Origin: Udaeobacter sp963725505
Lineage (GTDB): Bacteria > Verrucomicrobiota > Verrucomicrobiia > Chthoniobacterales > UBA10450
Length of the DNA stretch: 64,000 nt
Reading direction: 5' to 3'
Assembly (NCBI GenBank): GCA_963725505.1
Contig: CAVRYN010000008.1
Location: 11,426 to 75,425, forward strand
A program made the translations under genes and the position numbers. The notes beneath the pieces are model-generated. The model was not told the origin of the DNA. It saw nothing but the letters and a program-made list of their open reading frames with translations, and did no database searches. Below, one piece after another: positions 45,311 through 53,184 of the stretch (its first letter is position 1; each line of letters opens with the position of its first letter).

Positions 45311-45568
45311 TCAACGGCGCTCGGTGGCATCTTCCAGTTCCTTATTATGTTTATCGTTGTCCTGTATGATTTTATCTACGCTCTTTCTGAGTTTTGTTCC
45401 GTTGTATCCCACGAGATCCGCAGCCTGCAATGGCTTGGTTCTTTCATGCAATTCTTTGTTGCTTTGAGAATCGGGATTTCCAGCGGCAGTTTTCTTCTCA
45501 CAGCCCGATGACAATAAGATCGTCGCGAAAGCGGTTGCGACGAGCTTCAGAGAAACCAGGATTTTCAC
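45311..45568 (-). CDS. Small lipoprotein of unknown function
   Basis: An 85-aa protein with a lipobox (ILLSSGC, Cys near residue 23) after a signal peptide, then a Lys/Asp/Glu-rich helical tail with EKKTAAGNPDSQSNKELHERT. It is probably attached to the outer membrane. Convergent with the nuclease gene. Confidence 0.6.
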   Translation of the reverse strand: MKILVSLKLVATAFATILLSSGCEKKTAAGNPDSQSNKELHERTKPLQAADLVGYNGTKLRKSVDKIIQDNDKHNKELEDATERR

Positions 45569-45662
45569 GGGCTAGCGAAAAATATGCGATTGTTCAGCAA
45601 AAGGTCACGGCCATTTTCTCGACTAGTTTTGCCATAAGCATTTTGATCAAGCCGTCGGTAAG

Positions 45663-45704
45663 CGCGCCCGTGGGAATTCGAACCTCAAACCTTGTGATCC
45701 GTGG
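45663..45704 (-). other. Displaced copy of the 3' half of tRNA-Arg
   Basis: On the reverse strand this 42-bp stretch aligns with the anticodon-loop-to-acceptor half of the tRNA-Arg at 46306-46379 with about 7 mismatches, including the T-arm GGTTCGAAT and acceptor CGGGCGCG. No 5' half adjoins it. Its position downstream of the intact tRNA's 3' end is what is expected for an attachment-site duplication. Confidence 0.7.
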
Positions 45705-45772
45705 GAATAAAATGACGAAGTCTAGTTTAGCGTTCACTAAGTTTCAGAGAAAGGAAAAACGTTCAGCGTTCA

Positions 45773-46096
45773 ATGCTGAAAGAAGAGCTGAGAATGGCCG
45801 GAAAGAAGCCAACTAAACTTAAAGCCCCGGACATATGTCCCGTGTGCGGCGAGGATGTTCCGCGTGGTGCATTGGCATGTCCCGAGTGTGGAGCGGATCA
45901 CAATTCAGGTTGGCGGGAAGACGCAGATACTTACGACGCCGTGGATTTGCCGGATGAGGACTTCAATTATCACAACTTCATTCACAAGGAGTTCGGATCT
46001 GCGCCGAAGCCAGCCGGAGTAAAAACCATTTGGTGGATTGCTGCTATCGTCCTCATCGTTCTTTTTGTGGTCATTTATTTCTACGCGACCCATTAA
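45773..46096 (+). CDS. Small zinc-ribbon membrane protein
   Basis: A 107-aa protein. A double CxxC zinc ribbon (CPVCGED...CPECGAD) lies at residues 22-42, and a single C-terminal membrane helix (IWWIAAIVLIVLFVVIYFY) follows an acidic linker (DAVDLPDEDFNYHNF). Met 8 (45794) is an equally good start. It lies between the tRNA-Arg gene and the displaced tRNA fragment, so it may be cargo of a very small or decayed element. Between 46097 and 46305 there is an open frame ending in a membrane-like segment that I cannot identify. Confidence 0.65.
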   Translation: MLKEELRMAGKKPTKLKAPDICPVCGEDVPRGALACPECGADHNSGWREDADTYDAVDLPDEDFNYHNFIHKEFGSAPKPAGVKTIWWIAAIVLIVLFVVIYFYATH

Positions 46097-46305
46097 ATAC
46101 CGAACGGGCCGCCTGACTGTGGTTCGCGATTTGCCGATCTTCCCGCGCCGCGCTGCCATCGCCGGCGCGGCTTGCAGGCGTTGTAACGCTGGCCGCCGGA
46201 GTAATCTTCTTCTCGGGCCTCCAGTACGTCTTGCTCGGTATGTTCGGTTCACGCGTGCCGCCGTTGCGCTGAGAGGCAAAGCGGCCCGCGATTGAAGAGA
46301 AAAAG

Positions 46306-46379
46306 CGCGCCCGAGAGGATTCGAACCACTAACCTTCTGATCCGTAGTCAGATGCTCTATCCAGTTGAGCTACGGGCGC
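46306..46379 (-). tRNA. tRNA-Arg (anticodon ACG)
   Basis: Complete 74-nt cloverleaf without encoded CCA. Acceptor GCGCCCG pairs with CGGGCGC; D-arm AGCTCAACTGGATAGAGC; anticodon stem-loop TCTGACTACGGATCAGA gives anticodon ACG; T-arm GTGGTTCGAATCCTC. Position 34 A is normally converted to inosine. Confidence 0.95.
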
Positions 46380-46439
46380 CCGTGAAGAGCGGTTAATTTG
46401 CGAGTAGAACGGTTGAGCGTCAAATCGGCTACGTGATCC

Positions 46440-46518
46440 GTGATCGGTGATCAGTGGATCGGATTTCAAAGCGGTTCCGCTGCGTTTTACCGTTCACAGA
46501 TCACTGTTCACCGATCAC
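46440..46518. repeat. 17-bp inverted repeat upstream of the glycosyltransferase gene
   Basis: GTGATCGGTGATCAGTG (46440-46456) and CACTGTTCACCGATCAC (46502-46518) are inverted with one mismatch. The right arm is 10 bp before the ATG, so a stem here could affect translation or mark a mobile repeat. Confidence 0.6.
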
Positions 46519-46528
46519 TATATTCAAG

Positions 46529-47762
46529 ATGACCATCTTTCTCGGCTGCGGATTTGCGGCGAAGTATCCCGAAGGCGGCGGAAATTTTTCTGTGCCGCTG
46601 CAATGGATGCTCGGGCTGCGGCGACTGAAGGTGGATGCGATCTGGTTGGAGTTACTGCCGGCGACAAACGATCCGGCAGCCGATCAGGCGAGGATTAGGA
46701 ATTTCCAGACGCAATTGCGGGCGAATGGATTGGCTGGCCGATACTGTTTGCTTTATCAAAAACCTGCATCCGACACACACGATCTGGACGGGATCCGTTG
46801 CATCGGACTTTCAAAACGTGAACTCCTTGACCGGCTTGGCGGACCGAATGTTCTACTCAATCTCGCTTATTCAATTCATCCGCCGCTGCTGTTGAAGTTC
46901 GAGCGGCGGATCTTTTGCGATCTCGATCCAAGCGAAATTTTTTATTGGATGACCAAGATGGAGATGGGGCAATCGTCCCATCACGAATACTGGACCATCG
47001 GGCTCAACGTTCATGGGAGCGATTGCGAGCTACGAAAATTGTCAGCTGTAGCCGCTTCGCTGCGCGAAGCGCGGGGCTCGACGCCTTTAATCCCTCCGCG
47101 TCACGCTTCCCGCAGGGAAGCGCCTACAAAGAAGCTAAACTGGAAGACGTTTTACCCCTTGGTGGACACGAAATTGTTTCGGCCACAACCACGGCCACGC
47201 CTCCAAAAGTTCACAACTGTCGGACAATGGTATTGGGGTGGTGCTGTGGAAGTTTCTGGCGAATTTCCTGATTTATCAAAGAGACATGCGTTTGAGCCTT
47301 ACTTGGATCTTCCAAGCCGTGTACCGGAGGCGCAGTTTGAACTGGCGATGAACATCGCTGCGGAGGATCCGGAAAGACAACGACTACAACGGTCTCGGCT
47401 GGAAAATTGTCGATCCGCACCGGGTCGCGCGCACGCCGACCGCTTACCGCCGCTACCTTGCCAGCGCACTTGCTGAATTCACCGCCATCAAGGGCGTTGA
47501 CGTAGCATGGCGCACCGGTTGGATTAGCGATCGGGCTGCGGCATTTCTTGCTCTCGGGCGCCCCGTCATCACTGAAGACACCGGCGCCAAAGGTTATCTT
47601 CCTGCGAAGAATGGGTTCAGCTTTATCCGAGGCGCCGATGAAGCGGAAGCCGCTGTGAAAGAAGTGCTGCGAGATTGGCCGCGGCTATCCAAGCAAGCGC
47701 GCCATTGCGCGGTGGAAGTTTTCGATTCAGTCAAAAATCTTCGGAAAATTCTTGATCTTTAA
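46529..47762 (+). CDS. GT-B-fold glycosyltransferase-like protein (CgeB type), frameshifted near 47370
   Basis: About 410 aa after removal of one base. The N-terminal part starts TIFLGCGFAAKYPEGGG; the C-terminal part, in the second frame, has YNGLGWKIVDPHRVARTP, VAWRTGWISDRAAAFLALGR and PVITEDTGAKGYLP, a pattern seen in CgeB-like glycosyltransferases, where it lies in the nucleotide-sugar domain. A family C repeat (47044-47127) is inserted in frame and adds about 28 Arg/Ala/Pro-rich residues. Acceptor and donor are unknown. The insertion and the frameshift together make activity doubtful. Confidence 0.65.
47044..47127. repeat. Family C-type repeat inside a coding sequence
   Basis: AGCTGTAGCCGCTTCGCTGC...GCAGGGAAGCGCCTACAA interrupts the glycosyltransferase gene in frame. 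The inner arms CGCTTCGCTGCGCGAAGCG and GCTTCCCGCAGGGAAGC are hairpins. Confidence 0.65.
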
Positions 47763-47820
47763 GAATTTTATTCGCCAAGAGGGGCTGGCGCAATGCGCAG
47801 CAAACTCTCCGTGCGCGCTC

Positions 47821-47945
47821 TCCCCGCCTCTCCCCTTGGAGAAGGGGAGAGGACTGAGGTGAGGGGTTTTGGAACCGCGCAGAGACAGTTGTTCCAAAGG
47901 CAAACCCTCACCCTCACCCTCTCCCTTTCAAAGGGCGAGGCGAGC
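47821..47945. repeat. Family B palindromic repeat
   Basis: CCTCTCCCCTTGGAGAAGGGGAGAGG and CCCTCACCCTCACCCTCTCCC...GGGCGAGGCGAG, two stem-forming halves; located between the glycosyltransferase and PCD genes. Confidence 0.7.
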
Positions 47946-48072
47946 AGGCGTGTCTGGCAGGCTTCATCTACGCATCCACCCAAACCGACAATCGACCAAC
48001 ACTACCGCTACAAAAAAGGGCGCTCGATTTGGCATTGCAAAACGATTTTCGGGTGTTAATCGTTGTGCCGTT

Positions 48073-48357
48073 ATGGCTGACTTGATCAAAACTGCGGACC
48101 TGAAAGACCGCATGAAAAAGATCCCGGAATGGGAGCTAGAGAAGAAACATATCGAGCGCACTTTCGAGTTTGATGACTTTGCCGACGCGATAGACTTCGT
48201 AAACGCTGTCGCGGAAGTGGCCGAGGAAGAAGAACACCATCCCGATATCGACATCCGCTACAACAAAGTGCGCCTGGTTCTCTCAACGCATAGCAAAGGT
48301 GGCTTGACCGAACTTGATTTTGGTCTGGCCGAGCGAATCGATACGCTTGAGGAATAA
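48073..48357 (+). CDS. phhB: Pterin-4a-carbinolamine dehydratase
   Basis: Regenerates the pterin cofactor after aromatic amino acid hydroxylation. The 94-aa protein has the family motif EEHHPDIDIRYNKV (His55-His56-Pro57) and W20 in IPEWELE, with a helix DAIDFVNAVAEVAEE before it. It starts at the ATG at 48073; the longer upstream frame reads a repeat. It lies 28 kb from the hydroxylase at 18.5 kb but completes the same pathway. Confidence 0.93.
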   Translation: MADLIKTADLKDRMKKIPEWELEKKHIERTFEFDDFADAIDFVNAVAEVAEEEEHHPDIDIRYNKVRLVLSTHSKGGLTELDFGLAERIDTLEE

Positions 48358-48412
48358 ATGCTCGCAGGGACCGCGCTCCGACGCCGCCCGCGGACGTAGC
48401 ATTGCGGCATCC

Positions 48413-48844
48413 CTACCCAGATTTTGGCAAACGCCCTTCGTCGGCGTCGATAAATTGGAATGACGTCTCAATGTCCGACCTGTCGGACATGCCTGCTTCG
48501 GCTTTGCGGCGGTTTAGAATTTCGGACACTTCGTCATTCCAGCCGCGTTTACGCATGAATTCGTTCCAAACGTAAATGTCGTCTTCGGATGGTTTGCGGC
48601 CTACGCTTAAGCACCATTGCAAAATCTCCTCATCGCTGCCGCTCTTTTTCACGCGCTCGACCAATTCATCGTAATTCACTCGGAGGAACCGGACGCATTT
48701 CTCGTCAAAGCCCTTTCCAAGGTTTGCATGATAATCTGAAGGGAGTTCGCCTTTGGCGTGCACTCGGATTTTGTCGAGCATCCGGCCGAAGTAGAAGAGA
48801 CCACCTATTTTCTCAGAAGGACTGCGAAGTGGGAACTCGGACAT
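48413..48844 (-). CDS. DUF5069 family protein
   Basis: A 143-aa cytoplasmic protein with the DUF5069 layout: PLRSPSEKIGGLFYFGRMLDKIR near the start, LPSDYHANLGKGFDEKCVRFL, and EILQWCLSVGRKPSEDDIYVWNEFM. It has no known enzymatic motif, and its function is unknown; the family is frequent in Verrucomicrobiota and Planctomycetota, which supports the taxon guess. No operon partner. Confidence 0.8.
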   Translation of the reverse strand: MSEFPLRSPSEKIGGLFYFGRMLDKIRVHAKGELPSDYHANLGKGFDEKCVRFLRVNYDELVERVKKSGSDEEILQWCLSVGRKPSEDDIYVWNEFMRKRGWNDEVSEILNRRKAEAGMSDRSDIETSFQFIDADEGRLPKSG

Positions 48845-48914
48845 GGACGAAACTTGAGCCTTCTCCCGTGCGGGTTCAAGCGTGCGACAAGAGTGTCTCG
48901 CTTTAGCTAACGGG

Positions 48915-48991
48915 CGCTGTAGCGTGCGCTGTCCTCAACGCACTGATCACAACCCTCGAGTAATCCGCTGAGGACAGCGGACTCTACAGCT
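48915..48991. repeat. Family C palindromic repeat
   Basis: GCTGTAGCGTGCGCTGTCCTCA at the left and TGAGGACAGCGGACTCTACAGC at the right; close relative of the 41842 copy. Confidence 0.7.
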
Positions 48992-49000
48992 CCGAAGCAA

Positions 49001-49163
49001 TCCCTCACCTCAGTTCTCTCCCTTTAGGAAATCGAGATGCGAGTTTTATTGCATTGCTAAGCTCAGCTCGCTGGCCGCGCGATAGGCATACAGCGTTAAG
49101 TTCTATGTGCGGCACGAAGCGTCCGCCTCTCCCTGCTTCGGGGAGAGGATTGAGGTGAGGGGC
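49001..49163. repeat. Family B repeat, upstream copy flanking the DUF559 gene
   Basis: Begins TCCCTCACCTCAGTTCTCTC and ends GGGGAGAGGATTGAGGTGAG plus GGG. The same two ends, in the same order and spacing (about 160 bp), recur at 49554-49712 on the other side of the gene. The middle parts differ. Confidence 0.75.
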
Positions 49164-49194
49164 ATTCGTAAACCGCTTTTCGGAAAACGGGGTG

Positions 49195-49617
49195 ATGGTT
49201 AGAATTAGCGTTGTGGATCGCGCTAGATCACTGCGAAAGAAGGCGACTGAGCCTGAACGCATTCTTTGGCGACACTTACGGAATCGCAATTTCGCAGGCT
49301 ACAAATTTCGCCGCCAACATCCGTTCGATGATTACATCTTGGATTTCTATTGTCCGAGCGCGAAGCTGGCCGTCGAATTAGATGGCGGTGGACATAATTA
49401 TCGTGTAGGCCAAATTCGTGATCAGATGCGGTCGGAATTCCTGGCCCGTCATGGAGTCGTTGTGTTGAGATTTTGGAACCATCAGGTTCGCCAAGAGCTC
49501 GACAGCGTCTTGCGAGCAATCTGGTCCGCACTGGAAGAGCGACTTGAAAGCAATCCCTCACCTCAGTCCTCTCCCTTTAGGAAAGGGAGAGGCCGGCTTT
49601 CTCGCATTAAGAACTAA
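49195..49617 (+). CDS. DUF559 (restriction-endonuclease-like) protein
   Basis: A 140-aa protein of the DUF559/Vsr-like PD-(D/E)XK group. KKATEPERILWRHLRNRNF, GYKFRRQHPFDDYILDFYCP, KLAVELDGGGH and VLRFWNHQV give the conserved Arg/Phe and D-x-x-(E)LDG active-site pattern. The last 20 residues (SNPSPQSSPFRKGRGR...) are encoded by the downstream repeat. Target and role are unknown. Its repeat-bounded position suggests it moves with, or maintains, the flanking palindromes. Confidence 0.85.
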   Translation: MVRISVVDRARSLRKKATEPERILWRHLRNRNFAGYKFRRQHPFDDYILDFYCPSAKLAVELDGGGHNYRVGQIRDQMRSEFLARHGVVVLRFWNHQVRQELDSVLRAIWSALEERLESNPSPQSSPFRKGRGRLSRIKN

Positions 49618-49712
49618 TTGGCATTGCCTCGTCGCGCATCGCCAACTGGTTCCGCATGCTCGTTACTGATTCGCCTCTTCCCCATTCTTGGGGAGAGGAT
49701 GAAGGTGAGGGG
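49554..49712. repeat. Family B repeat, downstream copy flanking the DUF559 gene
   Basis: ATCCCTCACCTCAGTCCTCT at the left and GGGGAGAGGATGAAGGTGAG plus GGG at the right; a direct counterpart of 49001-49163. It overlaps the end of the DUF559 coding sequence. Confidence 0.75.
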
Positions 49713-49763
49713 CAACTGTTTTTTAGCTTAGCCAAATTGGGATTCAGTGCATAATTGCCTGCA

Positions 49764-51203
49764 ATGGATCGGATCGTTGGAATCGAAACCGAATACGGCT
49801 GTCTTCTGAGTGAAGAAGAACCACACGTGAATTCGGATCTGTGGCCGGCGAAAGTGAAGAACTATCTCTTCCGAAAGGCGGATGCTGGCACGATCGATTT
49901 GCATTACCGGGACTACGAGGAACCACCAGGCAACGGAGGATTTCTCCTCAATGGCGGGCGTCTCTACCTCGACATGGGACACATCGAGTACGCGTCGCCG
50001 GAGTGTCTGCATCTGCACGATCTTGTGACCTACGAGCTGGCCGGGGACGACTTGCTGCAATCTTCACTCGTTGCCCTGGGGGCGGAGGATCGCGTGTCGT
50101 TCATCAAGAACAACGTGGATCATCACACCGGAGCCACGTTTGGCTGCCACGAGAATTATCTGATGAAACGGGAGGCGCAATTCACGCCGGCGATTCTAGG
50201 AACGCTGCTGACCTTCTTAGCGACGCGTCAGATCTTCACCGGTGCCGGCCGAGTGGGTCAGTCGAATCCACTGGCATTCGATTTCGAACCGCAGCAACCG
50301 GAGGCGCAGGTGAATTTTCAGTTGAGCCAGCGCGCTGACCACATTGTGAACGATATTTATCAATGGGTGCAATTTAATCGCGCCATGATCAACGCGCGCG
50401 ACGAGCCGCTGGCTGATTATCGGAAATATCGCCGGCTGCATTTGCTCATTGGCGATTCCAACATGAGCCCTTATGCCAATGCGCTAAAAATCGGGACGAC
50501 TGCCTGCGTTCTCTCGTTGCTGGAAGAGGGCCGTTTGCCGCGAAACCTTGTCCTGGCCGATGCAGTGCAGAGCACACGTGACATCTCTCGTGATCCCACT
50601 CAGAGATGGATTGTTCGGCTCGAGAACGGCAAAACCATCGGCGCACTCGACGTGCAGTGGGAATTTCACCATCTCGCGCAGAAGTATCTGGGAAATAGCA
50701 GCGCGGAAACGAACTGGTTACTGGAGAACTGGGGATTCGTTCTTGAAGCAATCCCACACAACCGTCACGCGCTGATTGGCGGCGTTGATTGGATAACAAA
50801 GAAATGGTTGCTGGAAGCGTTTGTCGAATCCGAAGGAGTAAGCTGGGACGATCCGTGGCTGCAAAGCATCGACCTGGAATATCACAACATCGATCCACGG
50901 CGCGGATTGTTCTTTGGCGTGACGCCCGGGAAACGAATTGCGGAGTGGAACAACAGTGTTCGCCGTCCCGGCGCGACGCATGTTCCTCCGGCTAACACGC
51001 GCGCATCAGGTCGCGCACGCGCAGTTGCTTTTTTCCAGTCCCGCGCCTGCGGGATTCCTTACGTCATCAACTGGGATTCGATCGCCTGCGACAGCCGCGA
51101 CTTTCTCGTCATGGGCAACCCGTTTGAAACCTACAACGACGAAGTAGAACGTTTTCTGTCAAAGCCGCGGATGACAACCAACGCGGCGGATGAACAATTG
51201 TGA
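49764..51203 (+). CDS. pafA: PafA-like Pup/UBact ligase (PafA/Dop family)
   Basis: A 479-aa glutamine-synthetase-fold ligase that would attach Pup or the Pup-like UBact to lysines of target proteins. Visible family motifs: DRIVGIETEYG at the N-terminus (metal/ATP site), the DMGHIEYASPE strand, FGCHENYLMKR, INARDEPLAD and YRRLHLLIGDSNMSP, and a C-terminal helical domain. There is no long insertion in the first region as expected for Dop, so PafA is preferred. Neither proteasome genes, nor Pup/UBact, nor ARC/Mpa lie nearby. The ATG at 49764 is preferred over a TTG three codons upstream. The gene sits just before the attC array. Confidence 0.85.
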   Translation: MDRIVGIETEYGCLLSEEEPHVNSDLWPAKVKNYLFRKADAGTIDLHYRDYEEPPGNGGFLLNGGRLYLDMGHIEYASPECLHLHDLVTYELAGDDLLQSSLVALGAEDRVSFIKNNVDHHTGATFGCHENYLMKREAQFTPAILGTLLTFLATRQIFTGAGRVGQSNPLAFDFEPQQPEAQVNFQLSQRADHIVNDIYQWVQFNRAMINARDEPLADYRKYRRLHLLIGDSNMSPYANALKIGTTACVLSLLEEGRLPRNLVLADAVQSTRDISRDPTQRWIVRLENGKTIGALDVQWEFHHLAQKYLGNSSAETNWLLENWGFVLEAIPHNRHALIGGVDWITKKWLLEAFVESEGVSWDDPWLQSIDLEYHNIDPRRGLFFGVTPGKRIAEWNNSVRRPGATHVPPANTRASGRARAVAFFQSRACGIPYVINWDSIACDSRDFLVMGNPFETYNDEVERFLSKPRMTTNAADEQL

Positions 51204-51208
51204 TAATC

Positions 51209-51258
51209 GAATTAGACGAAACAATGTTTGGCTTTAATTACGAACTTTCGTCTAATTC
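51209..51258. terminator. Perfect 13-bp inverted repeat after pafA (possible terminator)
   Basis: GAATTAGACGAAA (51209-51221) and TTTCGTCTAATTC (51246-51258), loop 24 nt, starting 6 bp after the pafA stop. There is no U-tract, so Rho-independent termination is uncertain. It could also be the left border of the integron array. Confidence 0.5.
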
Positions 51259-51320
51259 TCGTTGGCCAAAACGGCTGGTGTGAAATTGGATTGACAGGCC
51301 CGGCATAATACAGCCGTTTC

Positions 51321-51411
51321 GGCCAACCATCGCTGCAGCGAAACCTCAGGAAACGTCCAAATGAAAATGAGCGTCTTTTGTTCGGTTACGCTGAGCTCTA
51401 TTCATTAGGCG
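51321..51411 (+). repeat. attC-like site 1 (degenerate)
   Basis: GGCCAACCATCGCTGCAGC at the left and CTGAGCTCTATTCATTAGGC at the right. The R' core has ATTAGGC instead of GTTAGGC and the site is only 91 bp. The following bases (GGCG) pair with CGCC at the end of cassette 1. Confidence 0.6.
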
Positions 51412-51412
51412 T

Positions 51413-52033
51413 ATGGAACCGGACGCAGTTCAGAAGTATTGCGGCCTGATGGCTGAAATCAAAAAGCGCACCGCTGTTATCGATGCGTTCACTGATGGAA
51501 TCGCGCACGCCGTCTACAAGGCGACGACAATCGAGTCGATTTACCTTCAGTTCCGAAAAATCCTCGAATCAATCGCGTTAGGCTCGCTCGTGGCCAACAA
51601 GGAAGTTTTCTCCGCTGTATACCAGGATTTTGCAAGATACTGGAATGCTGAGCTCCTTGTTAAGGACATCGAACGAGTAAATCCCCGCTTTTATCCTCGA
51701 CCAATTGTCCAGAAGCCGAGTAAACGGCCCGGCATAAAGATGGACTGGGAAGCAAGAGGAGAGGGCTTCCTCACACAGGACGACCTCATCAAGTTATGCA
51801 AGAAGTGCGGCGCGATTATGCACTCGGGCAACCCGTACGGCTCCCAGGTCGACTTCGCTTACTACGAAAAGAATATTCCGCATTGGCGAGAGCGCATCGT
51901 AAACCTGCTCAATTCTCACCTGATAACGTTAGTCAATGATCCGAATGTATATCTCATTCAGATGGGGACGGCGACGGCCCATCCCACCTACACAGCCTTC
52001 GCGCCAGCAGAGCCTCCGCGGGCGAGCGCCTGA
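51413..52033 (+). CDS. Cassette 1: protein of unknown function
   Basis: A 206-aa soluble, mixed alpha/beta protein starting 2 bp after attC 1 and ending inside attC 2. It contains KKRTAVIDAFTDGIAHAVYK, FRKILESIALGSLVANKEVF and a Cys pair in KLCKKCGAIMHSG that could bind metal. The composition is neither membrane nor secreted. No family was recognised; the pattern of a long N-terminal helical part and a CxxC segment is seen in uncharacterised cassette proteins. Confidence 0.75.
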   Translation: MEPDAVQKYCGLMAEIKKRTAVIDAFTDGIAHAVYKATTIESIYLQFRKILESIALGSLVANKEVFSAVYQDFARYWNAELLVKDIERVNPRFYPRPIVQKPSKRPGIKMDWEARGEGFLTQDDLIKLCKKCGAIMHSGNPYGSQVDFAYYEKNIPHWRERIVNLLNSHLITLVNDPNVYLIQMGTATAHPTYTAFAPAEPPRASA

Positions 52034-52151
52034 CCAATCGCTGGAGCTGACGGCGAGCCGGTGTTATATCCAGTTTTCTCATGAATTCCTTTCTTTATCC
52101 TGCTACAACGCGCTCTCTGGCTCGCTGCAGTTCATCTCGGTCTCGTTAGCT
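52028..52151 (+). repeat. attC site 2
   Basis: GCCTGACCAATCGCTGGAGC at the left and GTTCATCTCGGTCTCGTTAGC at the right, 124 bp. R'' has CTGAC rather than CTAAC; the arms pair as CCGATCG-type and GCTGCAG/CTGGAGC stems. Confidence 0.8.
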
Positions 52152-52164
52152 CTCATCCCGCGCC

Positions 52165-52761
52165 ATGTCTAGCTTCACATCCAATATCCCATGGAGCGAA
52201 ATCGGTTGCGAGCACGCGCGTACACTCATCGAACAGTGCGATAAAATGAGCCGCATCTTCGCCAAGGCTCTCGAAGGCGTGCGCGGCGCGACGATTCCAG
52301 ATTTCCAATCCGCGAAGTGGCGATACGAGTTCTGCATTTTCATCATGTTCTGGCTCTGGTATGTCGGCAATTCACCTAAGTTCACGCGCGATGGAGCGAC
52401 GAAACCGCTACTGGACGCCTTTCATCGGGAATGCTGTCGGGCTTTTTTGCAGGTGAACCTGATTGAGAACATGCCCGACGCGGTTCGACGGTGGGAGGAT
52501 GATGTTGAAGCGAGATTCCTCTCGTACAAGGACGCGTACGACGGTCGCTCGGCCGACATACGCGAGGATCCATATTTACAATCCCTCAACATTACCGGCC
52601 GGGGTACTATTGGCTGGCTCCTTCTCCATCAGATGTTCCCCGGAGCGCAGCCTGACTCGCGCGTTGTCATCCTGCTCAACGAGTTCGGGAGGGTTCATTT
52701 CCATGGCTTAGTCGAGATGTTTACAAACCTTGAGAAACACTACGCCCGTAAAAAGCCGTGA
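52165..52761 (+). CDS. Cassette 2: protein of unknown function
   Basis: A 198-aa soluble, largely helical protein (EHARTLIEQCDKMSRIFAKALEG, WRYEFCIFIMFWLWYVG, CRAFLQVNLIENMPDAVRRW). It begins 14 bp after attC 2 and stops 22 bp before attC 3. No signal peptide; the hydrophobic segment near residues 58-68 is too short for a confident membrane helix. Not related to a family I can name. Confidence 0.72.
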   Translation: MSSFTSNIPWSEIGCEHARTLIEQCDKMSRIFAKALEGVRGATIPDFQSAKWRYEFCIFIMFWLWYVGNSPKFTRDGATKPLLDAFHRECCRAFLQVNLIENMPDAVRRWEDDVEARFLSYKDAYDGRSADIREDPYLQSLNITGRGTIGWLLLHQMFPGAQPDSRVVILLNEFGRVHFHGLVEMFTNLEKHYARKKP

Positions 52762-52783
52762 TGGAAGTTTTGGACTTGATGAG

Positions 52784-52908
52784 TGCTAACCAATCGCCGG
52801 AGCCAACCGCTGGCCGTTGTGAAGTCCACCTTTGATTTTATGAAACAGTTCCCGATGTTTGCCACGCTCGCCGCCGCCAGCGGTGGCTCAGCTCAGTCTC
52901 GTTAGGTC
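52784..52908 (+). repeat. attC site 3
   Basis: TGCTAACCAATCGCCGGAGC at the left; GGCTCAGCTCAGTCTCGTTAGGT at the right; 125 bp. The inner arms CCAACCGCTGGCC and CGCCAGCGGTGG pair. Confidence 0.85.
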
Positions 52909-52909
52909 T

Positions 52910-53164
52910 ATGAAAATCATGGAGTATATCGCACACTATCAGATGCAGCCCATTAACACTGCGTCGCTCGTGAGGCCGGTCTTTGTCCCTTCCTCGCTCG
53001 CTCAAAAATTCACACTCGACGATGACGTCGAATATTTCGCGGACGCCGCCAAGACACGTTGGGCTGGCATTTGCCGGAAACGCAACTTCTTCGCCGCGTG
53101 GAAATCTGAAGCGATCACCACCGGCGAGTTGAACAAGTCATATTCAAGCTTGCGATCATTCTAA
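52910..53164 (+). CDS. Cassette 3, first gene: small protein of unknown function
   Basis: An 84-aa protein (MKIMEYIAHYQMQPINTASL...). The ATG is 2 bp after attC 3. It is basic near the C-terminus (KTRWAGICRKRNFFAAWK). It shares a cassette with the lipoprotein that starts 20 bp after its stop. No family recognised. Confidence 0.55.
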   Translation: MKIMEYIAHYQMQPINTASLVRPVFVPSSLAQKFTLDDDVEYFADAAKTRWAGICRKRNFFAAWKSEAITTGELNKSYSSLRSF

Positions 53165-53184
53165 TCGCTCAACGCAAAACAAAC

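Noticed and set aside
46097..46305. C-terminal part of a membrane protein (open frame ending VLLGMFG)
   Set aside because: A hydrophobic stretch is present but no start or family could be supported.
49600..51420. A small Pup/UBact gene beside pafA
   Set aside because: No short acidic or charged frame ending in Gly-Glu or Gly-Gln with a start codon was found on either side of the ligase.
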